Positions 42,124 through 55,900 are shown, counted from the first letter of the stretch. The stretch is 64,000 nucleotides of DNA from Trissonchulus latispiculum (GCA_030248195.1 JASAND010013246.1:1-64000); one strand, 5' to 3'. The notes: generated from the sequence alone by a model not told the origin. Program-made: numbers and translations.

Positions 42124-43960
42124 TGTAAAGTTGGAAGTGTACCGACCAAACTTTACGAGTGGGAAACTGTGCACAAGGAGAACGTCGAACCTGGAGGAGA
42201 TGTAGTTCCAGTCGACCTAACTAACCTCGCCAACAAGACCTAAGTGAATCCTACCGAATGGAGTTTAACCACCGATGAAGAGCAAAGACTCAATTAAAAA
42301 CCTACCCCAAATTTGCTGAAATGTACATGCTTAAAATTAACTAATTACCTACCCAAATATTTCTTAGAAAAACCCTACTTACCGAATATACAAGTCTAAT
42401 ACAAAAACCTAAACTAAAATAGACGCCCTAAAATGGTCCAAAAAGAGACCACATTTACTTGAAAATTATGCTGGACAAATGGGGCGGACCCCGAAAATGC
42501 GTACAAAATTTTGAATACAGAGCACAGTGTACGAAAGAGCCTAACTAAATAATGTAATACAAAAGAGAGTAAAGTACAGATTACACAGTGAATTCTACTA
42601 CACAAAAATACTACAGAAAATAAACTACAGAGAGAGATTTACCCCAAAAAGAGAATTCTAACCTATCAAGAAATTGCAAAATTTAAGAACAATAAATTTA
42701 AAAACAATTAAAGACAAGATAAATATGAAGAGTCTAGCTCGACAGGGTTAACCTGGAGCGACTAGGAGCCTAGAGGGGTAAACCCTTTAGACATTTAATG
42801 GTAACCAGAGAATAATCACAGCAAATAAGGGTCGGACACAACACAATAATGCTAATAATAGGGGTATATAAAAACAATAAGGAGAAAGCAAATAAAAAAA
42901 CACACGACCACTCTACTTAACGTCACGACCCAAACTGAATAACATTAGAGAAGTCTGAAAGAGAACTAGTTTTTGGACAGCGTGGAAGAATTTGATTGGT
43001 TAAAATTAGGACCAACTTTTAGAGAGAGAAAATGATGGAAATTTCTAGCAAACACAGGCATACACACAGCGCCAGCTAGTAGCTAGGCTGACTGACACAT
43101 ATATGCATAATTTACACATAGACGCGCAAAACTCAAACATAAGAATTTCACATATAAATTTCAAACAACTTTCAAAACACAATTTTCAATACAAATATTC
43201 TCAAAATTACAAATTATTCTAACAGTAATTTCAACCTAAAATAAATTTAAACACACATACATAATATTTTAAGAGGACTGACGTCACGCCGCCTCATTAC
43301 AAACTGAGCTATCAAACAAGATTATAAAAAACTATAAATTATACACATTACAACTCACTCTTAAAAAATACTTTTCTATCATAATTTCAATTAAACTAAT
43401 TTCACACACACGTAATAATACTTTTAGAGGACTGACGTCACGCCGCCTCATTACAACTCCCCAGGGCTTACCGCCCGAGCTCCTGCGAGGGACAACATAA
43501 CCAAAAAGTAGTTGAAAATTTAAACCCTGAAAATTTTTGACGAATTTTTGGTAAATGGGTCTCATAAGGTACGTATGAAGAGAACGAATTATAGTACATG
43601 ACGAGTTATAAAAACAGAGCAACTAAATATGACTAAATACTGAAACAAAGTTAGGGCTGACTTGGCGTCAGCAGACTAATGACGACCAGCGACGACTTGG
43701 CGAAGAAAAATGCGCTTGGGAACTGCCATTATATTGCCACTGGGACGGTGCGCAATTGGGAAACGACCAAGTGCTCCAGCCGTCACGGCGAGGTACAAGT
43801 ACCCATAAAAAGAAAACATTATGAAAACGAGAAAAGAACCAGAATGTCAGCTTCATGAGGGCATCTTCAGGCTAAGGTACGGAGTAACCTCTCGCACAGC
43901 TCACAGAGCGCAAATTTCGGCTGGGTGGGAGGGTGGGCCTAAGCTCGCTCGACTACCTCA
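42124..43960 (-). repeat. LTR B (shared between copies 1 and 2; chimeric)
   Basis: It starts TGTAAAGTTGG and ends at CCTCA before the copy 2 purine tract. The first ~340 bases match LTR A with about one substitution; from about 42465 on the match falls abruptly to many differences and indels. It also holds a ~160-bp insertion with a duplicated GAGGACTGACGTCACGCCGCCTCATTAC block (sites at about 43273 and 43430) that LTR A has once. This is expected if a crossover joined the 5' LTR of copy 1 to the 3' LTR of copy 2. Confidence 0.8.
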
Positions 43961-43978
43961 CTTCCCTTCGGATCTTCC
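43961..43978 (-). promoter_or_regulatory. Candidate polypurine tract of copy 2
   Basis: The sense strand reads GGAAGATCCGAAGGGAAG before TGAGGTAG, one base different from copy 1. Conservation between copies supports the placement. Confidence 0.5.
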
Positions 43979-45471
43979 ACAAAATTTAAGAACCCACAAG
44001 GGTTATTAAAATAAGTTAATTTAGTAGAATTTAAGATTAAGTAGATAAATCCCAGTGTTTCGCGCAAGGTTAGGAGTAAGTTTGTGGAGTCTTTAGGTGA
44101 AATATAAGTAATTAAAATTAAAGGTAGGCCTACAAAGTAGTCCAAAACATGCTTAAGCATGTATAAGAAGAACCAAAAGGGTAGAAAGAAGTACCCAAGT
44201 ACCCTCGTGGCACTTATGATATTAACTAAAATTAAATTAGGAGGGGGTTAAATGGAGTCTTAAAGTTAACTAAAACGCGAAACACCGGTTAAAATGTAAG
44301 TAAAAGTCCTATAAAATAAGAAATTTTGTAGAAGATCCTCCCAACCGCGCTGCAGGCCCTAGAATAGAAGGGGCATATAAGTCGGGAGCTACTTTGGCGC
44401 ACTGGAGAGGGTCACAAAACTGACATTAAATAAAATTTTAACCATAAAAACCAGACAGTGGGTACATTAGGGCAGGAACAGTTGGGACTACTGAATGAGA
44501 CAAAATAATTTTGGTAAAAAGTGGCGGCAGGTAGGGAAGATACTGGGACCTAACTGGTGCGTCACACGTCACACATCTTCGCGTCAGGTAACAGGGAGTA
44601 ACAAAACCCGCAAGAAAGAATCAAACCCGTTAATAAAACTGCAAAAATAAGAAAGAAAGCTTCGAGAAAAAAATTAACAAGATTTTTAGTGAAACTTTTG
44701 AAATAAATTTGGTTAGAAGATTAACATACACATAATACACACGTAAAGCTATATAACATGACAAGAATTATGCGAGAAAAACCACAGACAAAGAATCACA
44801 ACAAGATACGTAAAATATGGGTTAAATTTTAAAATAATACTCAAGAAAAGGGTAAAACGGTAGTATATAATTAAGAAAACTTCTAAATTTTTAAAAGAAT
44901 GCTCGGAAAAGGTTAATTTTTAAACATTAGTAACATCACACTAGTAAAACATGACAAGAAAATACACATGTTAAAACATACATTTATATACCAGTTCAAA
45001 TATCAAAAATAGGGAATCGTCTTCTTGTGGGGAAAGGATATATACAGTAAACGTCACTATCGTAGGAATGGCACAAATCGTTGAAAATAGTCATATAATT
45101 GAGCAAGAGAGTCATAATTAGGTAGGCACATCGGGGAAGACACTAAATTGAGCAAATTAGATCCAAGTGAAAGAGTCTTCATAAGTTGAGCATAAAGTAA
45201 GTCCAAGTTGAGAAATATAGGCACAAGTAGAGAAAGTCACAGCCAGGGAAAATAAGAAATATAAGTCCAGGACAGAGTAAGTCCAGTCCAATAGAGAAAG
45301 TCATATGATGGGATGATGAAAGATAGGAACCTCCGCCGTGATGATATACCTCCGCCGTTATGATGAACCTCCGCCGTTAGGATGAAAGGACCTAGAAAAT
45401 AATCGTCACGATTATTAACTGTACAGAAGGTAACCCAGTCACTGGTATTACCTTGATCTGGGCCGAACGAC
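43979..45471 (-). other. 3' non-coding region of copy 2
   Basis: Homologous to 24202-25724, without coding frames. It keeps the ACATGCTTAAGCATGT palindrome (44147-44162) and the triple GGCGGAGG block next to ORF3 (about 45330-45380). Confidence 0.6.
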
Positions 45472-48400
45472 TCAGAAATCGAACCATAAGGGGCTGGAAG
45501 GATCGATTGGCAGGGTGGAATTGGCGCGATGGGCGTTGGCGGGGTCATAGTAGACCACGCCGATACAAGGATAGTAAATGTTCCGCTCTTCTCCGGGTGG
45601 TGCTAAACCCGCTTCGCCCGTTCTGTTAGGCTGCAATCGTAACGGTGCAGCTCGCATTTGCGGGGGCGGGTAATCCGTCCCAAAGAACGGTGGGACGAGT
45701 TCATCGTGCTCCCATCTCTCAACCACATGGTCAATCCGTTTACGGATGACTGCCATAAACGCGTCGTAATCCACCGCAGACAGCGGGGTTCGCGCTTCCC
45801 AATCGTCATAAAAGTCCTGAGGACCACCCTGGGTAAACCAGAGCATAATTTCCGTCCAATATGACCCATGGATCGACATCCCATTGAACCAAATTGGTTC
45901 TTTGGAACCAGGGGTCAAACTGCTCTCCGGCCATATCTTCAACACCTCGTACCAAGACATTGGGAGGTAATGCCGGTTTGAAGCCTCAAAACGTCTCGCC
46001 TGAGGCTTCACCATACAAGGCTGCGGGGTGCCGCAACATATAGCTACGCAATGCAGCCGACTGATAAAATGTCTGCCAATGCAGGCGTGCCATGGTACGG
46101 ACTTGGTAACCGCCTTTCCAGTTGTCGACAAAGATGCGTTGCGGTTCTGCCTCTAAACGGTCGCGTACCGCAACTTTAAGAGCGAGCCCCGGCGAGTAAT
46201 GAAACTCAAAGTGTCGTCGTCGTGAGCGAATTCCGTTTAACGATATTGGTAGATGTATTCGGGCATCGGGAAAGCGATATCCGGTATCTGTGGGACACTT
46301 ACGCCCCCTTCGACGGGGTGCATATATGAATTCTGGCAGTCCTGTCGAAAGTAGGGGACCAAGAATTCTCGTTCCGGTACTACGTGGAGGCTGATACCAG
46401 TACCAGTAAGCCTTCCGTATGGCCTGCATACGGTCGACAATCTGTGTCGCTGCGCACCAAACGTCACGAAAGGCGCGAGCCTTTGGCTTGGTAAAGAAAT
46501 GCTCGTACGGAGACATTTCTGGCACACACTGCTTTAATAAAGCTGCGTGTCCCCAAGCTGCTGACGACGCGATCGAGAACAACGGAACTTCTGGTTCCGG
46601 GTCTTCTAAGGTTGAGGCGTCGATGGCCTTGAATATCCAACTGACCATCACGCCTGTACCGTTCGGATTGGGGTCGACGTGGGTTTGGAAGTACGGCCGT
46701 AACGCCGGATGGTCCTGCTCCATGATATGTTTAATCTGGGTCATGATTTCCGTTGTCATAGAAATAGGTTCTTGACTATGCTGTGGGAACCAGCCCAATG
46801 TCGCATTGCGTAACGCCTGCAACGTCGGATGGGGGTGGTCAACCCCAATAGCCGTGGGTAGCTGCGCACCGTGCCACCGACCGCGAAAATCCTGCCAGTA
46901 CACTGCCGGATCTTCGACCCCCAGGTGTGCCACCTGGTCTGGGAAAGGCTGTCGGGGATTAAAAGCAGGGTACGAAGGTTGAGCATGATCTTGCAGCTTG
47001 CTGTGGCCCCACTGCGTATGCTTCGCCAGAATGTATTGCTCGTGTAGAATTTCTCGAAAAGATGGAAAGTTATTCGCATTTCTCGACTCTTGCGATTTCC
47101 ACACATCTGAGGCAGTAGTAGGGATGCTAAAAGCAGGTAAACGCTTTGTTTTCCGGCGTCTCCGCGGTGCTTCAGGGTGCACCTGAGCTTGCCGTGCCCG
47201 ACTACGTGAACGAGATCTCGGGTAACCCGGCTGATCATCGTCTCGGCGTCTATGCTCTGATGGAGCAGTCGCCGGCTTTCGCTGATACGTCCCACGAGGT
47301 ACACTCGCAGACGCCCCTCGCGGCGTAGTCGACACCTGTGGTCCCTGAGACATCATGGTTCGGGGAGAAAACACAGGGGTACTGGTCGAAGCCGTAGCAC
47401 TATACGGGCGTCCACGCCCTCTAGGTTGAGAACGCTGGTACGGTGGAGCAGGCCGTGACGGCCGCCATTCTCGGTACTGTGTCGACGTTCCGTCCTTGGG
47501 GGACTCTCGTTGTTTTCGCTCTCTCGACCTGGTTTCCCGCCCTCTGTCGTCCCGACAGGTGTGATATTCTGAGCTTTGCGACTCCGAACGGTCTCGCCTG
47601 CTATATCCCGCGTCTGCTGACGCAGCGGCGCCATAGTCATCTCCTAGGCGTGCAGCGCCTTTACTATCAGGTGCCCACTTCTTGGGTGGGGGACCCGCTG
47701 TAGCCGAGGCACGTGACGATACTGAACTATCTCTGGTTTGCTGTGGACGGACGGTTGGAGGCCCTCCAAACCGTGGTGGGGCATTCGGGATCGGGACTGT
47801 CACAGTCACCGGCGTTGCATAAACCGTCCCTTGTGATGGAATAGGTCGAAACACTCGCTGAGGCGGTATCTGGGGCGTCAATACCGGTGGTGCGGACGTC
47901 GGTGTAGCTAGTTTCGCGGACGTAGGCATGGGCATGCCCGATGCCCGTGACCCTCGATACAGCTGGCCTCTCTGTTGGAGTGTCGGCCCGGGTGGAAAGC
48001 GCATCATGTCTAGTTCGTCCCGAATTAGCTCGGCTTCCTGCCTGATTTCCGGTGTCAGTGTCAAGGTCATCGTCACTTGACTAAAATATTCGTCGCCGGG
48101 TGCGAGCGGGTTAACCGTCGCTATTAAATGCAACGGATGCATTTGAACTAGGCCGTTAGCATCCCGCCATATCACAACCTGATGAAACCAGGGGAGGTCG
48201 GGTGAAAAGACCTCCTGTATCTGCCAGTGCACCGGTAATCCCTGCTGGATTGTATTCAGATACGCTGTAGGGTCAAAATCAGCAGCCGTCCGGTCCATCA
48301 TGGGCACCACGATGAACTGCCGGAGCGTAGACCCAGTTCGCCGGGCTTCACTCGCGTGGCGCATGCTCATAACCGTCGCATGAGGTGGAACCAGAAAATA

Positions 48401-51400
48401 GTGGTGAGGTCCTGTTGCCTGCGGGTTTGGCTGTGGGGCGGTAAAATTCATGACAGCGGGATTAAACGTGTGTGCGTCCCGCAGAGGCCAGATATCCCAA
48501 GGTGCGTGCAAACTGGTTGAACATGGGCCATAGTTGCGGTGGTAGTGAATCGTAAACCGCAGAGGTTATTCCAACTGCCCCCAGCTCCTCGTCAGACGGC
48601 CTAGGCGGCAATGGGGGCGTTACAGGCCCCACTGTCACAGGAGGCGGCTGTAACCCTGTAGGCCCTTGAGAAGTGTCTGCCGGCTGCGAAGCACGCAGCC
48701 CCGGAGGCTTAGTAACCAGCGAAAGCCCAGGAGGGGCTGCAGCGGCTCCCTCCGATGGGTCCGCAATCAGGCCGCAGGCTATGCGAGCCTGTTCTAGAAC
48801 CTCAGGGTCCATGCTCAAGAGCTGTCGTGGGTCCGTAATATGCGGAAAATAATCGACCAAGATACGGAGCCGACGCTCTTCCTCTGACAGGAGGAGTTCC
48901 TCCTCCTCTGGCAGGCCCAGTCGTGCACGTTCATCCCGCTGCCTAGCCTGTGCTGATGTAGAAGGCTGTTCTTGCGTCTGATAAAATTCGGCGGGCGTCG
49001 CGCCCTTTCGGCCTTCAGACGGGTCCTTCTTACGCGTCGTAGGTTTAGATGGTGGTAGTGGGGGAAGATACTCCTGACGCTGATGAGCCCACAGTGGGTT
49101 CTGCTGAGGTGGATCTGGACGTAACACTAAAGTTGGAGGTTTAGACCAAGATGGCAAAGGCTTAGCGCCGAACCGCTGTTCATCCGTTGCTGCCCGCGTC
49201 TGAGCGTCACGCTGCGGCGTAGTTGTAGTTGACACAATCGGCTGCTGGTAATACCGTTTATTAGTAAATACCCGGGTCACGCCCGGTGACTCCGGTGGTA
49301 AGTGGATAAACTCGGGCAGTTGTAGCGTGCTTGCCGAGGCCTGTTGCGCCGTTCGCTGTTTCTCCTGCGGCGGTTTAGATGGTTTTTGGGTCACTATAGC
49401 GACCTCTTGTGCCGACCGTCACGGTCAGGCACCACTAGAGCGACCGCTTCAGGTGACTCATTCTCGGCTGGGAATCCCTCTCCATCAGAAGGAGCGTATT
49501 CCAGGGCTCGCTGAGGACCGGCGGCGTTAGTCTGCTCCATGAGTTCTACATTCGCTTGTTGGCCGCTCTGGTCACCAGGTTTAGCCGGGTCCATAGCATG
49601 CTGTCGACCGTTCAGGGACAGCTGCACTCGACGCCAGTCAATCGGATGTAAAGCTGGCCGTCTGAATCGCCATCGCATCCAATCGCGCACGAATTCTACC
49701 TGTCTCTGATAGATGACGTTTCTCATAGGCCTCACTGGGTTAGCCAGGCTGCCTAGACGTTCATCAAAGGACCAAAGCGATCGTGTTCGGATTGGATCAT
49801 CTCCGGGCGGTGCGAGGCGTCCGGGTATAAGGCGGCTAAGCAGATCCATCTGCGCTTGATGTTGCACATCCGATGCCCGCGATTGCAGAGGTGTCACGCC
49901 TCTGAACGCTGCATGTGGCCCGTAGCCTCGCAGACGTTCCTCTTGCAACTTTTCCTCAACTGACGGCCCGTACGCATTATGCAAAGTGGCCAATTGTAGC
50001 GCCATATCATTATCTCTGCGGTCGAGCAGGGCCCTGATCAGCTCCAATATTTGAAAGGTCGACTCCACATCGGCGATTGCTTACCGCAAATCAGCCTCAT
50101 GAGGGACCAAGTGGAAGCCACGGTAACAGCAGCTATGCACTTTTGCATCTGGCACGTGGCATTGGTGCGCCATTTTTCTAAGGCCCGCACCTGTGCCCCG
50201 GATAAACCCTCGCTCGTCACGAGTCAGGTTGTCTGCCGGTGGTAGATCGCCTTGATACTTCAGGTTACAATATTTGCTCCAATTGCTCAAATTCCAGGCG
50301 ACGCTCCAATATTCTTGGGTCTCGACCAGCCGGTGCTCGAGTCCTTCGACACCCCAGGTTCGGGCGATGCGTAACGCATCCGCCGGAGCGTCCACAGCAC
50401 CCCAAAAGGCCTGGAGGCAAGGGTCGAATAGCAGCTCGAGTAGTTTCAGAAACGGGTAAAAGTCCTTCAATTGGGCCAAGATATAACCGACCATGACTAC
50501 AAAAATAGTTGGGCGTGGCTGACCGGGTGCGTCCCGCACCGGGCCCATAAACTGTAAGGTGGTGATAGTGGCGTCCTGCCGCGCACCAAACTGAGAGCCG
50601 CTTCTACCTTCGACATCGAACGCTACGAGGTTCGAGTCGCCCAATAGCATAAGCAAATCGGGCAAGGCCCATAGAAAACGGGCGAACGAATCTATGACTA
50701 CCACCGGCGTGCCTCGATCCGTCTGTTGGATATTTGCAAACGCTGGTGGCACCGAGGGTAACCCTCGTAGCGGCTCGGTCAAATGATTGCCCAACACTAG
50801 GGTAGCTGTCTCGTATTCCTCTCCAAGTGCGTCGACGCCAAACTGGCGGTGGCGTTCCAGCAACCGAGTGTACGTCTGTAAACTGGCGTCAAGTCGTTAA
50901 TAATCCTCCATTAAAAAAGGGTCCAACTGCCCTAATTCTGTGGTCAAAAGTCGTAGTCGGGGAGGGACTGCTCAGGGGTGGTCACCACCCCTGGTTGGGC
51001 GTCCTGACCGACACCCTCTGTCGTGTCCATAGCTTGTTGGCCTTGGCCATTATCGTCATCGTTGACCTCCTCCACAATCTGAAGGTCACTAGAGTCCACG
51101 TCCTCCTCTGAACCAAGCTCTCCTTCCTCCTTATCTGCGTCTACTGTTGGGTCGTTATCTGCACCTGCTTCCTTACGAGCAGCGCTCTCTGGTGGAGGGA
51201 TGTCCCATCCCTCTCCGCTGTATCCATCTGCTCCACACCCGCAGCGGGTTCTGGAGCCTCTGAGCATACGGCAGGAGCCACATCCTGTCCGAAGAGGTCA
51301 AGCCGGCTCGGTACAGTCACTGTCCGAAGCAACGGCGCTGGGCTTGCAATAGCAGCCAACAGCAGATCCTGAATTGAGCGCGCTGGTGGTAGTGACGACT

Positions 51401-51929
51401 GACTGACAGGTGGTTGTGTCTCACTGGCAACTGGGGGTGGAGGGGTAGGGAGAGTAATATGCTCCCCAGGATCTGATAGCACGGAGGCTGGGCTAGGCAT
51501 GGCTGGTGTACTAGCTCGTTGAAGCGCTGCAGTAGCTTGTTCTACATCCATCTTAGCTTGAGTCTGGTCACCAGACGGGGTAAGCTGTTCCTGTGCCCCT
51601 GCTGCCATACCAGTCACTGGTAGGTCTGAGGTTCTGACTGAGGGAACCGCCAAGATACCCGTCACATCAAAGCTCGACGCCCGTGGAGCTTCACCAGACG
51701 CGGCAGTCCCTGCGGGCTGGGTGCCATCTTGTGGCCGTTGTTGGGCCTCCTCGTGCTGAGAAGGTCCCGGCTCTGTTGGATCGCTCATTGGCCTCACCGG
51801 ATCCCAAAAATGTGGGTCAGGTGCTGGATATTCATTAAGGTTATTCAGATCACCGGGATTGCGAGGTGGAGGAGGATCGGGTCTCTCCGGAAAATTTTCT
51901 TGGACTAGAAAGGAAAATCCGTTGCCCAT
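45472..51929 (-). pseudogene. ORF3 of copy 2, broken
   Basis: It starts with the same MGNGFSFLV and ends with the same SSPLWFDF as copy 1, but is split into at least seven open segments. Breaks are visible near 51200 and 50900, at motif III of the exonuclease-like domain (the Tyr codon of YAIAD is TAA at about 50082), near 49400, at about 48470 (small deletion), near 46200-46400 (deletion of about 50 bases) and near 45970. Motif I (FDVEG) and motif II (PADALRI) are kept. In the motif I stretch most differences from copy 1 are silent third-position changes, so the protein was under selection before the breaks. Confidence 0.88.
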
Positions 51930-52984
51930 AAACTAGGCAACTCGTTTGATCACGGCAAGTTAGAGCAAATGAATCAGTAATAATGAATCTGGTGATCGTA
52001 ATGAACCCAGATTGGCAAGAGTTCTCAATATAGAAGCAATTCAGGAGTAATGTAGTAGATCAAATCACATACAGAATTAATCCTGAAATCAGAAAACAAC
52101 ACCATGGTTAACATGTGTGAGAGAAGAATCCCGGCCTATACTAGCTGAAGTGTCTTCACCTAGATATCTAGCCAAAATACGCAATAAGGTACCCCTACTG
52201 CGTATTTTCTCAGAACCAAAACCAATGAAGCTCCATACTCGAACGTGCAAAGTCGTGGATTAGCCAGAACTTAATGCACCCCTTTACCGGCACACAGAAA
52301 CTAAACTAAGCCTCAAAAAATGTACAAAAATCTAACAGAAGGTGAAAGCATGATAGGTGTGAAAGAAAAGAGGAAAAAGTGAAAGAAACTACACACAAAC
52401 AGAGAGGGTGAACTACCTACTATTAGCCTACGTAAGAGGGGAAAAGCAATTAAACGACACACATAAAGGTTAGGAACACACAGACTGGTATATACGGTTA
52501 TATGCGTACATATAATCGTACATAGTAGAGAAAACCGGGCAGGACCTTCCTTAATAATTTACGACAAAACTTGAGAAATCATTTGGATTGAAAGAGAAAC
52601 CCCCCTAGGTAAATTTAATGAATGGTGAAACCCTAGAATTTAGGGTTTAAGAGAAAGGTTAAAATATAAAAAAAGAAGTAAATAATCCCATGACTAAATT
52701 TTGTTAGCCATAGGTTAGGGAAAATCATTGTAAAATTAAATGAAAACCCCACTTTACGACGAAACAATGAATCTAAAGGAGGTCGTGAAACTAATTTTAC
52801 CCCACCCCCTTAAGGGTACTATGCAACACATACTATGCTACCACCAAGTGTTAGGTTAAAACCCTAGCTACTAGTGCAAGACGTCTTAAATTAAAACCCG
52901 AACATATACAGAAAGCATACAGGGGTCCCTGCGTTACACGAGGCTTAGCTAGACTCTGTGCTCTGGTCAGACATTGTAGGTAAC
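51930..52984 (-). other. Non-coding spacer between pol and ORF3, copy 2
   Basis: Homologous along its length to 32259-33327, including the AG three bases before the ORF3 ATG. No open frame. Confidence 0.55.
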
Positions 52985-55900
52985 CTACAATGTGACTACA
53001 GGTAACTTCACTGGAGCATCAATAAACGGTTTCAGTCTATTGATATTAACAACGACTGGGTCACTCAGTCCGTTGGTTCTAGCTATACGATAATTCGTTA
53101 CCGAAGTCTTGTCCAAGATACGGTAAGGTCCTTCATACTTAGGCCGCAACTTCTTGCTTAAACCTGCCGGAACATTCTTTTGCTCTATGTTGAGCATAAC
53201 CAGGGTTCCTGGTTTATACTCGACTGGTGTAGCCTTGGCAGGGTTTTTTTTTAAAATCGGACCTGTGTAAATCTTGTGTAAATTTAAATTTCACTGTGTA
53301 TTTTTGTTTGAAGCTGTGTAAAATTTAAAAGTGTCGTTTTTCAACTGTAATATAAAATAAAATACATTTAGACGTTATTTTCTTGCTACAATGTTATTTT
53401 CGGATCATTCAAGCCAAAGCTATGCCAACTGCACTTGTGTAACATTTCGAAAGAAGCCACGCGGGGGGTCTGGGGGGCGGAGTCCCCCAGAAGTTGAGAA
53501 AATTTTGTAAATTGCAATAGAATTCATAATGGAAATGTTTAAAAAGATTAATTCATTAAATGTCAAAAATAAGATTGGACAAATTCAAATTTCTGAAAAA
53601 CACTTCGCCTACTGAAACGATTTCTTTAGTTTTCCAACTTTTTGGAATAATTTTTTCACAAACTTGCTGGTCACGTACTAAGGTTCGATGCTTTAACTGC
53701 TACTGGGGACGGCTCCATATAGTACAGACACACCAATTATACAACGGAGGGGGGTCTGGGGGGCGGAGCCCCCCAGAAGTTGAAAAATTTTTTAAATTAA
53801 CGGCAGAAACGGCATTGAAAAGTTGTATTCCTTTAGCTTTCGCTTTGAATATTTATTGTTCTAGACAGCAACAATTTTGTGGCTCACACTGCTTTCTATG
53901 ATGCATGATATGTACAAGAAACGATATTGAACCGTACATATGTACTAGCTATACTGTACTGTCTTACTAATATTTGCACGCTGTACGAAAATAAATTATA
54001 CGCAACTGGATAAGCAGAAGTATATATATATATATATATACTTGTAGAAACAATGGAACACCTATATATAATCATGTCGCAATGCAGAAAACAATTAGAC
54101 AACGGAGGGGGGTCTGGGGGGCGGAGCCCCCCAGAAGTTGAGAAATTTTTTAAATTAACGGCAGAAACGGCATTGAAAAGTTGTATTCCTCATGTTGATG
54201 CAGAAATGCAGAAAACCATTCTAAACCATTGGAAACAGGCGGGGGTCTGGGGGCGGCAGCCCCCAGTTAAAAGCTAGAGCTTTTTTAAAACTTAAAGACT
54301 TGAAAACTATTTTTTCAGAGCACTTTTTGTAAAAATTTTCGAAAATTTGGCTGTGTATTTTGTTGTGTAAATTAGTTTTTCACTGTGTAAATTAATTTTT
54401 TTTGTGTAAATACACAGTATTTTACACAAAAAAACCCTGAGCCTTGGTGTCATACCGTTCCTTGTTAACCAGAGCTGCTTCCTGTAAAGCTTCGTGGGCA
54501 ATCCGCCAAGCTTCGTTGAGCCGAGCCAGTAACTGGCTTCGCGCATCATTATACGTTTGTGTGGTGCCCTCCTCACCAGGAAGCTGGAAAAAGTTATCCA
54601 AGGGGTACCTGTAATCTCTACCGGTCATCAAAAAGTAGGGCGTTTCCTTCGTAGCACTATGAATTGTTGCTCTATAAATAGATAGACCCCATGGCAGGTA
54701 GTCGTCCCAATCGGACTGAAAGCAATTCACTTACTGGGCGACCAGGCTCCGAAGCGTGCGATTAAAGCGTTCCACCACGCCATTCGTTTGCGGGTGATAT
54801 GCCGTAGTTAGGAGTCTCTCGGAACCACTCGCGTCCACCAACGCTTTCATAAAGACGGACATAAAATTAGGACCTTGATCTGTTAATACTCGCGCGGGGA
54901 CACCCCACCGAGCTACGAAGCCATTAAAGTACCAGTATGCCGTAGTTTCAGCCCTCTCGTTAGGCATAGCGAACGCCTCCGCGTAACGCGTGAGGTAGTC
55001 GACTATACACAGGACACAGGTGTTACCTCGATTTGTCTCCTTCTGCGTGAAATGCATAACGTCCATAGCGACCACGTCCAATGGCCGCCGTACCACTACC
55101 GTATTTTGCATGGTAGCTTGATGTCTACGAGGACCTTGACTAAACTTGGCGCAGGATTTGCAGTTAGCAATATAGTCCTCGAGGTCCTGTGACATGCGTG
55201 GCCACCAGTACTTGGTTTCTAAGCTGGCCATGGCATTCTGTTGGGCAAGATGCCCCCCTGTCGTGAAATCAGAATGCAGTTTCTTCAGCAAATTTTCTCG
55301 TTGGACTTTCGGGACGACTACCGTAGGAAAGGGTAACCCTCTCCTTTCTGCGTGCTTATTCAAGTGCCAACGATAAAGCACCCCATTGCGAATGAAAAAG
55401 GTAGAACGTAACTTTCTGACCTCCTGAGCTTCCTGTCGGTTAGCCGGTAACCGTTTTTGCTCTAGAAAGTCCAACAAGATTGCGAATTCTTCTTCGTCTC
55501 GAAGTTCACGTTTCCACGTAAGCAGGGTCGGTGGAGCCGAGAGGGCCGCCGTCAAAGTGTACATAACCGCAGTCGCTTCGTGTTCACTGTCCTCTGGTTC
55601 ATCGATCGGATCTAGTCTCGACAGACAATCCGGTCCTACATTCTCTCGGCCTGGTCGGTATTCTACTATGAAATCAAATTCAAGCATACGTGTTGCAAAC
55701 CTGGCCAATTTGCCTTGTCCCAAGGTTTTTATATTATTCAGTAAGTCCCTTACTGCCTGATGGTCCGTACGCAGGACGAACTGCTTGATGGACAAGTAAT
55801 GCCGAAACTTCTGACAACCCCATAAAGCTGCAAAGGCTTCCATTTCCGTAGCGGAATAGCCTTTCTCGCCTTGTGTCAGGGTTCTACTAGCATAGGCAAC

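Larger units (their letters stand above)
22496..43960 (-). mobile_element. Giant Ty3/Gypsy LTR retrotransposon, copy 1 (intact ORFs)
   Basis: The element is about 21.5 kb including both LTRs and reads on the minus strand: LTR B, leader, gag, pol, spacer, ORF3, 3' region, purine tract, LTR A. Protease-RT-RNase H-integrase order and a GPY/F motif place it in Ty3/Gypsy (Metaviridae). All three ORFs are full length. The unusual features are its size, a 2177-aa third ORF with an exonuclease-like domain, and a retroviral-style -1 frameshift signal between gag and pol. It shares LTR B with copy 2 on its right. Confidence 0.9.
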
